From Arcuatula senhousia (taxonomy: Eukaryota > Mollusca > Bivalvia > Mytilida > Mytilidae), in assembly GCA_963971305.1 (NCBI GenBank), contig OZ020311.1:4464001-4528000 (forward strand): DNA of 64,000 nucleotides, given 5' to 3'. Position numbers and translations under genes: made by a program. Positions 27,701 through 39,700 of the stretch are shown here, in pieces; within the stretch, counting starts at the first letter, position 1; each line of letters starts with the position of its first letter. The notes beneath the pieces are model-generated. The model searched no databases. It saw only the letters and a list, made by a program, of their open reading frames with translations, and was not told where the DNA came from.

Positions 27701-30700
27701 CGATATTTTTGACTGGTTATACATGTATAGGGAAAAATAATGGCGGGAAATTTTTCTGTACTTTTCACTGTACAATGTAAAGAAATTTTGACTGGTAACA
27801 TGTCCTAAACCTAAAACTGTCTGAAAACTTTAGTGGCAAAAACAAAGTTTTCTGAGGTTGCTTTACCTAATTATATAGATTTTTTTTATATTTATATATG
27901 TTTCTGTTATCGATGTGCCACCCTATTAATGGTACATGTATCTGCCTGATTTTTAGAAAAAGTAGTACTTAAATGGTACTAATCCACAGTTTGAAATTTC
28001 AGATCTGTGTCCTTTATTTTGTAGTTTAAAGGCCCACAAAAATATGTTGACAGAAAAGGTGAATAAACAGAGCTCAAACATTCATGTGAACAGACAAGGG
28101 GTTGCACTCACTCGTGCTAAGCATAGACCTACTCAACATTGGAAAACAAGTAGTAGACTGACTTATCTGAAACTAGAGGCTCCCAGGAGCCTGAATCGCT
28201 CACCTTGTATTCGATGATACTTATATGCTGGATATTTATTAAAGGACTGCTACTCTGTGGAATTATCAATTTTAATGTTCTAAGGGAAACAACTCCTATC
28301 AAGAAAGGTCTTACAACTTTGACCCCATTACATAATTTTTAGATCTTTATGTGCTTAACCATATGCAATTTAAATTTTTCAAATATCTTGTATTGTTTTC
28401 AAGATATAAGCCTTAAAAGAGCAAAATTTGAATAAAAAACAAGAAAAAGGGCAATAACTCCTACAACCATTGTAAGATCTTCTTCAAAACTTCAGGACAG
28501 GTAGATCTTTATGTGCTGATCATTATTATCCAAATAGAATTTTAATATCTATTACCATTTTTGAGTTATTTGCAAAAAACTACAATTTACCTTATGTTCT
28601 ATTTTTAGCCATGGCGGCCATGTTTTTTGTCGAATCAAAATTTCGAACGATAATTTTGTAGAACACATACTATTGAACAACCCTACCAAGTTTCATTTCA
28701 TTTGACTAAGCAGTTTCAGAGAAGAAGATTTTTGAAAAGTTGAACAAAAAACTGTGAAAATGGTCAATTTTTACAATCCAAGGGGTATAACTCCTAAAGG
28801 AATGATCCTACAACTTTGACTCTGTTACAACTTTTGTAGATCTTGATGTGCTTAGTCATATGCAATTTAAATTTTTGAAATATCTTGTATAGTTTTCAAG
28901 ATATAGGGCTAAATAAGTAAAATTTTTGAAAAAAATCCAGAAAAAGGGCAATAACTCCTACATCGGTTGTTGGATCTACTTGAAAATTTCTGGGCAGGTA
29001 GATCTTGAGGTGCTGATCACTTTAACCCTATGCCAGAATTTCGATATCTGTTACCGTTTTTGAGTAATTTGCAAAAAACTGCAATTTACCCCTATGTTCT
29101 ATTTTTAGCCATGGCGGCCATGTTTTTTGTCGAATCAAAATTTCGAACGATAATTTTGTAGAGGATATACTACAGAACAACCCTACCAAGTTTCATTACA
29201 TTTGGCCAAGCGGTTTCAGAGAAGAAGATTTTTGAAAAGTTGGACGACGGACGACGGACGACGGACGACGGACGCCAAGTGATTGCAAAAGCTCACATTG
29301 CCTTCGGCAAGGTGAGCTAAAAAGGAGGCACAATATAACTAATCATGCTAAAGCTATGTACCATTTTTGAAACTAATTTCTTCAGTAGAAGCAAGGAAAT
29401 CTGTTATGAAAGTTTGAACTGTACGGACAAACAAAGTGATTGCAATATAGCCCCTTCTCTAACGTGTAAGAGTATCTACAAATCACCTGAGTGGTTTTCC
29501 CACAGCCAGTTTCTCCTCGGATTATTATCACAGAATTGTTGTTGATCTCGTTTAAGATCAAGTCATGTGACTGAGATACAGGAAGTTGTCTTCTTTCGTC
29601 TATCATCTGTAGGAAAATAAAACCATGTCTTAAGCCACATACATGTATAAATTACAGAGGTTTTGAGTTTGTTTACTACTAAGTCTTGAAACACTGACTT
29701 TTTGGTATTCTATGTTTGATACTGTAAATTAGATAAAGTTAGAACTGTGTTAATGGTTATGCATTTTAAAACATAATAAAAATATCTTTCAGATTAGATA
29801 AGTAAAATCAGTCAGGATGGTCTATGTCTATAAAAATGCAACTTTTCATCTAATATCTGATGGTGTAGAATAAAGTTTTAACAGCAAATCCTCAAATAAT
29901 CATTGTTAAATTTCAGATCTTTACCACTTACACAGGCAAATTTTACTCACATGAAATTCACCCGAATCGAGCTTATATGTGAAACTCACATGAAAAAGTT
30001 CATATGAGTTTCCTGTGAAATGTAAAATTCAATTCAATTTCACATGAAAAGTTCACATCATTATCATGTGAACTTAAAGTGATTTTCATGTGAAATCCAC
30101 ATGAATTTCACATGAAACTCATGCAAGTCAAATTTGCCTCTGTAGTTTAAAAATTTAAAAGTTGGAGAGACAATGGAAATTATGGGAACCTTTCATCCTC
30201 GATCACAGGCTCTTATTTTAAGCTACCTCTACAAGATAGGAGCATAATAGTGTTTGGGTCTGTTTGTCTGTCTGTTTGTTTGTCTGTATGTCCCAAAATT
30301 GCGATATGGGGCATTATGTCTTTAGGGCAAATTCTAGTTTCTCATAAATCTATTACTTGCATTATAATCTTGATTAAGCCCGGAATCTTTGTAAATGCTT
30401 ATGGTTTTCTCTGTTGTCTTTATGTTAACTGTTGTATGTCCAGAAATGTGTCTTTCCTCCATAATTTTTGGATGGTATTATTACGACCGGCAAATTTTAT
30501 TATGTTATAAAGAATAATCTATTGCCGCCGCTACATTTTGACACAGATGTTCATTGTTAGGCTTCCTATGGTGTTCTCGCGTGTTGTATAGTTTTTCTTT
30601 CAATATTGATTCTTTATATGTATTCTATTTTTAATCTTGGGCTAATGCTAGACAACAATTGAAGGCTGCTGGCTGTTTTCCATTGTGGATTTATTTTTCA

Positions 30701-33700
30701 ATTACCGCCTGTTTATGTAGATTAATTCCACATTTCATGTCTGATACAAACCTTTTGTAAATTAGGATCAGAATCTCTTTGTCTTTCTAATGACTCATAC
30801 AAATCTCGACTAATCTGTTCCAAGCTGGCCTATTGATACAAAAACAAATATTCATTATTGCTTCAAGCACAAAGCATCACATCTATTTTTATAGGGTCTA
30901 GAAAATGTAAGCAACATTACCAATTGATGTTAAATAATTCAAAGATTATAGATATTTCCGACATTCGTATGTCCTTCATCAGTATAATAAACAAACAATT
31001 TTTTTTTCAAACTCAAACTTTAAAACACATTTAATTTTATATACATTAAAGCTTTCAAACTAAAATAGAATCACTGTTTAATTAGTCAGTGCCAACTACT
31101 GTGGAATCATTTATTTTTTTCAGCAAACCAATTTTAATTCTATTGGAATTTACCTTTTATATTTGGACATGGTAGCGACATAAATTACTATATAAATTAA
31201 TACCCCTATGCACATTTATTACAAATCTCTCAATTTTCCACATTTCAAACATTTTGGGCACAACTACTTTTCTTTCAATACTTTTGGTTTGTACCTTTCA
31301 ATAAGCTTAATTCAAATTACACTGATGAGAAGTTACTCCTTGAAATTTGCATATACAGCATGACAAATTCAACCATTTTTATTGACAACCACTAGGAACC
31401 TTATACTTGGTATTTTCATAAATCTTACTGTAGCTAAAGGCCCTTCATCAATATTACAGTTGGTCCAAGGGTTCCAGTTTTCTTGAGGAGGGGACCAGGG
31501 TACCACACCATTTGTGTTACGTCTAGGGGCGGGATCAAACTCCTCAAGGGAGGTGTGGCTCATCATTGATACTGGCTGGCTGACATCTGCAGGCTAAAAA
31601 TAGATGATCATAAAACCTGTAGAAACTGAACTCCTTTGGGTCTTAAGAACATGTTCAGAATACTCAGGTGTTCAGTTTATACAGGTTTTTAGTCAATTAA
31701 GGGTTCATAAAGGCAAAAATAAGGTTGTTTTTTTTTAAATTGTCAATAAGAAATGTTCAATAATTGGAGCCTTATAGGCATTTAGCAAATAATTTAACTC
31801 AAACCTGTGGTCAATGAGATCTTTAATCTACATTGATGGCTTTTTTGTGTTTTATAATTAAAGTGCCATTTCTGAGATTTCGTGTCATGAATATTTAAAC
31901 CATATCCCTTTCTTCTTAGTAAAGTACTTAGTTGTAGTTTGACAAAGGTAAAAGTAGGTTATAATTGGAACTGCTTCCATGAGTCTCTCTAGTTTAAATG
32001 TTTTGAGTGCATTGCTTATTGTGTTGCATGTTTCTTTTCTTTATATCTTGTCTTTTTTCTAAGTCTTCTGATTTTATCGCAGTCTTTTCTCAATTACAAT
32101 ACTGTAAAAGGGGTAATTTTCATAAGGGGTTTATTTTCGCTAATTTCGCCATCATAACAAATTTGCGAAAATATCCCCTCTCGTACATTACATGTAGAAG
32201 GACCCAATATTCCATGATCTAATAAAACGCAAAACTAAAACCTCACGAATGCATTTAGGTACTGAAAACGCAAAATTTAAACCACATAAAATTATCCCCT
32301 TTGTACAGTATTTGAATACCTAATATACTTCTACATGTTTTACAATGGTACTGACCTTAGGGAATGGTTCTATATGCCAAGCATCAATGGCTTTGTTGAC
32401 AAGGTTTTCTGTTTCACTACTTATGGCTACCTCAAATTGCTCCAGCTGAAATTAGTCAAAATCAATCTTTTTGTAAGTCAGCAAATATATACCACAGATG
32501 TCATGTACATTTGTACCAAGTTTTTGGGGGTCAATATTCATGTCATGATGGCCTTTATAGGTTAACAAACATGGAAAACTATTTTTGGAGCTGATTAAAA
32601 AGAAAATTAAGATTGCAAAATACAGAACTTCCTTCATGTCAAGATCAAGAACTAAATGTGAAATAAGCTTACATCACACAATATGCACAGCAATTTAAAA
32701 TCTGCAACAGAAAAGGAGTATTTTGTTGTTGTTGCCTATGTTTATGTCTTAATTTCAATTCCTTGTCATATGTTTACATGTGTACACAAGGCATACTTTT
32801 TCTTTACTTTTCTATTTTGTGTGTGAAGTATGCATCTTTATCAAACCCATATGAAAAATAGGGCATCTAATGGAACATTAAATGATACCCCACCACAATA
32901 TTCATTAATAGTTAACTGAGGGAAAAACATAATACCTCGCCACTTCGTGTGGGGGGGGGTATAAAAAGCTGGAAGACCTACATAAGGCACATGGTCTTCC
33001 AGAATTCCGACCAGTACCTCCTCGTGGTGGAAGACGGGCCCTGTCTCCAGGGCGTATGTACCTGGAACAGCTAACACTGGCGGTGGTGTGTCATGGGCTG
33101 GACGACCCATGGCACATAGCGAGTCTATACCTGTTTAGGTATTAAAGTCGACGCAGAGGGGCTTTCCCCTAGTCGCGACTATAAATACCCATCAGTCATA
33201 AGGCACATAATTAAGAGCTCATATGCTTGTTTAAATCATCACAACAATGTTACTGGGTCATGTGACCTACCTTTTCTTGGTCCTTCTTTTTAGTTTGTCC
33301 AGTGTAGGCCTCTATGACCCCCATATGGAACAGTTGTCTGACCAGGGACAGAGCACATGATTTCGAGGCAACCTGCTTGTTAGAACCATGCTCTCGTGCA
33401 TGTATGTCTAGAATGAGGAAATATACAAAATAATAAAAGTATTCAGTAACAGGAAGAAAATAAGATATGGCTATAAAATTGCTTTCACCATAGAGTACTA
33501 TAGGAGGAAGCTACATGCCAGATATCTAGAGGCTGCAACATGTAGTTGCCCAGACTGCGACAGAAATTTCTGTGATGCCTCAGGACGCAGATCAACACAA
33601 GACAACTGATAGTGTCAAAGTGAATCCTATATGTTGCAGGCGACATAAAACACCCTAACATACATAAAATTTAATTGATTAGCAGACTGGAAAGCAGCTA

Positions 33701-36700
33701 TCACTGGTCACATTGAAGGTTTCTCACTGTTTTCTATTACAGTTATCTATATTGCAGCTGATTTATGCATAAAGACAGTTGTTTAACATACAGTCATCCA
33801 ACATTTCATAATTTTCTATTTTCATTTCAGGCCCCAGTTTCATAAAACATCTCAAATTTGAGATTTCCTCAAATCTGTCCTCAACTCAAATATTGACCAA
33901 TGAAATTGCAATAAATCTCAGTTGAGGAAGGATTTGAGGAAATCTCAAATTTGAGATGTTTTATGAAACTGGGGCCTGGTACTTTTTAAATGCTAAAATA
34001 GTAAAATGCAGACATATACCCCCCCCCACCAAAAAAAAAAGAGTCCTGCACATATCAGAGGATAAAGAAAGATGTTTCATTTGTATGCCTATGTCCGTGA
34101 GTGATACAAAATATAAACACTATATAATTACCATGAGAAACATTGTAAATCTGAAAATGTTGTCAACACTTTTATATGAGAAACTCGTGTATAAAATCAT
34201 TTCTGCATATTATATGAATAAACTTACATTGTCTTAGTTTGTTGACATAGAACTTCATTTCTGCTATAAAACTCCTACAAATATACAAAATCCAAAGGTT
34301 ATCTGAAGGATATAATTATAAATTTAGTACACCTTAAGTATGTATACATATAAAGTGAAATGGTATGGTCTAAAATCCATATGCAATCTCTAAAAGCTGT
34401 GATATAAACTTTAAAATGAATTCAATTGCATTCACCTTTTTCCATCAATCCTATTTCCTCTAAGATAACCATTTAAAGAAACAAGAGCAATAAATTTGTC
34501 TGGACCTACTTTACCGTCTTTTCGGTTTTTGCAGAGAATGGATAAGTTCCTTTTTTTAAAAGAAAATGCAGAAAAGTGAAATCTGATGGTTACTCAACCA
34601 GCTTTCACCATGATGCAAATAAAAAGATAGATAGGACTCAACAACCTTTTATACTTCTCTCCAGATTAGCAGTTTTCTTTTCAATTAAATCTAAATGATG
34701 CCAAAGATTTGGCAATCTGGTGACTTAAGACAAGAGATAAAATACTGTAAACCACAGGGTTCCCACTTTTTTCATGACTAAAATTTTAGGGGTTTTCCAT
34801 GACTTTTCAAGGGTATTTTAGTCATTTTCAAGGATGAAAATAGTTGTCAAAATGATAGATCCTGATATTTTTTTATATAATTTTTAACAGCCGACAAAGT
34901 GTCAATTTAAAATTCAATGGTTTTTTCAAGGATATGTTTTGATTTTTTCAAATTCAAGGACTTTTCAAGGTCCTTGAACTTAAAAGTGAAATTCAAGGGT
35001 TTTTCCAGTTTTCAGGGATGCGTGGGAACCCTGATACCAATAAATTTCTGTGTGATATAACCTTTCTTTCATGAACAGCTTGAAATAAGTTTAAATGTAC
35101 AGTGCAAAAAGTTCCGGGAAAGTACATCAGGGTTCTAATATTTTTCAGTGAAGCTTGTTTCACAATAATTTGTAAATCAGTCTAATAAAGGCAAGTCATG
35201 AAAGTTTACTTACATGAATATAATTTGCTTTACAGCAAAGTCAATTAAAGCTACTGAGCCATGAAAAGTAGTGCAAACAAGTCTACATATATATTTATAC
35301 TAACCTGTACATTTCATCAGTTTCTAAGGGTCTAATTATCTTCCTCTTTTCACCATGCTGCGACACAAACAAGTACGTGTTTCATTATGGAGGATACATC
35401 ATACGTTTAACGTACTGTCCCATTACCAATTGGGTGAAGTATATCACCACACCAGTAATGTCTTAGCTTCCTCACAATAAAATCGTAACACTTTTATAAC
35501 AAGTGTGGCCACTAAAAGTATGTCTCGCCTGCCGGCACCATCGCTAAAATCAACTACCTAAGCTTTAATTTCTTGATATAAACACAAAAAGTGTCAGTAT
35601 ACCTTATAACAGATGCCTAATTATTATACTATTCAAGCAATCCATTGTCCACACAAGTATTACAAAAAGTTTTCTGTCTGAAAAAAAGACCCAAGTTCAC
35701 AGAGTCACTGGAGCGTAAAAGTGGGGTCATGGTCACACGGCATGGTGACAGTTGCGTTGTTCATAACCGCAACTGTCTGTTTACCCAATATCAGATGCCT
35801 AGCTATCATAACTTTCCAGCAATTCATCGTCCATAAAAGTCTTACAAAAAAGTTTTTCGGCCTGAAAAATACCTAAGTTCACAGATTCACTGGAGCGTGA
35901 AAATGAGGTCAGGGTCACACGGCATGGTGACAGTTGCATAGACCATAACCTGAACTGTCTGTATACCAAATATCAGATGCCTAGCTATTATACTTTTCAA
36001 GCAATTCATCGTCCACAAAAGTCTTACAAAAAAGTTTACGGCCTGAAAAAAGACCTAAGTTCACAGAGTCACTGGAGCGTGAAAATGGGGTCAGGGTCAA
36101 ACGGCATGGTGACAGTTGCGTAGACCATAACCTGAACTATCTGTATACCAAATATCAGATGCCTAGCTATTATACTTTTCAAGCAATTCATTGTCCACAA
36201 AAGTCTTACAAAAAAGTTTACGCCGCCGCCGTCGCCGCCGCCGCCGTCGCCGTCGCCGGAAAGTAATACCTATGTCTCGCCTTCCGCGACTATTCGTCGC
36301 AGGCGAGACAAAAATCTGTTTTAGATAGTTTTTTATAAATTCCATTGACTTGCTAAAATTTAAGTCTCAGTTACAATTTATTTCTTTAAGTTTAAATTTA
36401 AAACATTTTTCCAAAGGATAAAATCTAAATTGGGAAATTAAAGTCTCAAAATTTAGTGAAATTTGTTTTCAAAAACATTTTTTTTTCAATCCAAAAATGA
36501 GCTTATGAAATATACACAAGTTTATGAGTATAAGGTCATAAATAAACAAAGGTAAGGGTGAAAATAACATTTTGTGACCTTTGACCCACAAACTTTGTGA
36601 AGTATAATTGTTGATGTATCTCCATAGAAACAAGAATTGTCTGTCATGCTTACATTTTAGACCCTGAGAAACTGACTAATACATAGACTGTAGATCTAAT

Positions 36701-39700
36701 ATGCTGCAAACTGATTTCATTTAAACATGTAAAACTGATCATTCTGATTTTGTAATTAATTTACTACAATAATATTTAGAGATAATAAATTCATCATAGA
36801 AAACAATGTGTATGTTTTGCTTATCAAATATTCCCCCCAAACAGATTTCATATCACACCTTTTAAGTTCTACCAATCATGAATGTTGGTATAAAGATTTT
36901 GAATGATCTGACTTGTAATTTGTAAATTATCCAATACTCAACTTTTGTTTATGTACCAATAAAATAGACTAAAATACCTGAACTAAAAATCTTTCATGCA
37001 ACCCATCACCATAGGGAAATTTAACTTTTCTTTAACAGGGATTAGGACAAACCATTGACAACTGGTTCCCCATTTTTACCTATTGTGATCTGGTCCCACC
37101 ATCTGATACTTATAATCAGCTTGTATCTTGTTTTGCTGTAACCATTGGTGAAGACGACTTTTGGCGTTCTCTAGCGTCCAGTTGCCATGGATATCAGCAT
37201 TGAAATCAACATCTTCTGACTATTTAAATGAGAACAAATAAATCACTTGGAAATTAATAATTGTGGTGCTCTTAAAGAAGTACTGTATTTTGTAATTCTA
37301 TCAAATCTTTTAACTTTATGAAAATATTTTCAAGAACTGGTATTTAAGTTGTTACATTTTTTTTTTTTGTATTTGAAACATGATAATAACCTATTAAATT
37401 TTGTAGTCTCAAATGAAATGTTTCACATCTTATTTGTGTACACAGTTACTCCAAAGCATGATTATTATATCTTCTGAAAAGTTGGGGATATACATGTATA
37501 ATGATAAAGGTGTTCATCAGTGTCTTTGTCATAAATGGATCTTATAGTACCCATCTTTTCATTTATTTCAACTACTTTTAACAAAAACTCCTTCAAATGA
37601 TTTTATGTTGAAGCAGGGGGTTTAATTATTCATGAACTATGGCTCATAGTTTATCTTGTTTTACGTCTCTGTTCTTACTTCTTCCAGTTCTCTTTTCTCA
37701 GCTATCCTCTCCATATAACTAAGAGGGGGACCTCTCTGGTAGGGTGGAAATTCTCGTGGTTCTTCCTTCATCTGCTCATTGCCTCCTCCAAAACTACCAC
37801 CACCTACGAAAAGATAGAGATGATTATAAGCATAAAACATCGCTTTTTTCTTTAAAACACATGGGATATTATTTATAGGGTGGTCAATTTCAATGCCAAA
37901 AAACACCAACCTTGGGCATATGTTATTGATAACCTTATATATGAGTGATTTAAGTGTGTCTCATCTTGTTCTATCAAGACTTACAGTCTGATGTGGAGCT
38001 AGACATCCCTGGAGGCCACCGAAACCACTTGGCTCTTCTATTTCCAATGGACAAGATTCTAATTCTAACCGGAGCTATGACGTCAGAGGGACGATGTGGA
38101 GCTAGACATACTTGAAGACCACTGACACCACATGGCCCTTCTCCATCCATTTGACCATGAGCTTTTATTTCTGACTGGAGTTATGACTTACCTAGTCCAA
38201 AGGTACTGAAGTGGAGCTAGCTCCCTCTAGGACCCCTGAAACCACTTGGCTCTTCTGTTTCTGTTGGTCCACAAGATTCTAATTCTAACTGGAGTTATGA
38301 CTTACCTAGTCCAAAGGGACTGAAGTGGAGCTAGCTCCCTCTAGGACCCCTGAAACCACTAGGTCCTTCTGTTCCCATTTGACCATGAGCTATTTCTGAT
38401 TGGAGCTATGACTTACCTAGTCCAAAAGAACTGATGTGGAGCTTAGTCTCAAGTAGCTCCCCATAAGACCCCTGAAACCACTTGGCTCTTCTGTTTCCAC
38501 TGGACCACGAGCCTCTATTTCTGATTGGAGCTATGACTTACCTAGTCCGAGGGACTGATGTGGAGCTAGCCCTCCTGGGAGGCCACTGAAACCACTTGGC
38601 CCTTCTGTTTCCATTGGACCACGGGCCTCTATTTCTGATTGGAGCTATGACTTACCTAGCCCGAGGGACTGATGTGGAGCTAACCCTCCTGGGAGGCCAC
38701 TGAAGCCACTTGGCCCTTCTGTTTCCATTGGACCACGGGCCTCTATTTCTGATTGGAGCTAAAATAAAATAACGAAATTCACTATGCTGTCATGTCCAAA
38801 TATTGTATAGAACCTCGACTTCAACAGATAGCTTGAACTTGAAATAATATTAAGGATTGAAAAATGTTTGTCCATATTAAGTCTATAAAAGAATTATTTG
38901 ACAAATAAAAATAGAGACAACAAATTAATATGTGTCTCCACCTCTCAAAATTTGAAAACCAAGACAGACATACGAAACCTATATACCCTTAAGCAAAGAC
39001 ATAGTGATAATTTATAATCATAATTTATTGATTTGGTATTACTCTATTTTATTGACCGGGCTGGTCATGGGTCAATTATTTCGGGGTTCTTCATGTAAAT
39101 CCTACCTACAAGACCGAGAATATTAAGCTCCGCCCAACCTTGTGAATAAAATAGAGTAATAAGTTTGAGCCTGCATAACCTAATCTTTCAGATTGCCTTA
39201 AGAAAAACTTACTCCTGTAGCAGGAACTTCAGATTGCTGAACAAGGCCCTGGCGAACCAAAAATTGTACAAAATCTTTGGCACAGTTGGCCTGGGCATCT
39301 TTCTTGTTGGTTGAGTTCCCAACTCCTACATAGTCAAACTCATCTACTCTGACCTGCAAAAAAAAAGAAAGATTTTTTTTGTTCAAACTAAAACACATAG
39401 ATCTAGAATACCAACAAATAGGCCCCAAGACACATCTAAAATTTATGAAATTATTTTACCCATTTCCTTAAAATCTATGTTTGAAAATCTTGATATGCTA
39501 AGCAATTGTAGATGGAAGTACAAATGGACCATGTAAAACTTAAGGGTTCCTACATACAAAATGTAGAGCCCTAGACATTTGAAGGGTCTTATAATATATA
39601 TGTATACTAAGTGTTAAAACAGGATTATCCTACAGACAGGTAAACTGTTTTAATTTAACTTAGAATGTCCTTGTTTCTATTCTATAATTAGTTTACTGGT

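Noticed and set aside
33002..33198. Hammerhead ribozyme in the GC-rich insert
   Set aside because: CTGATG is present on the minus strand but the CTGATGA-stem-GAAA arrangement is not met.
36163..36345. Poly-arginine ORF
   Set aside because: Translation of the CGCCGTCGC microsatellite in a family G element.
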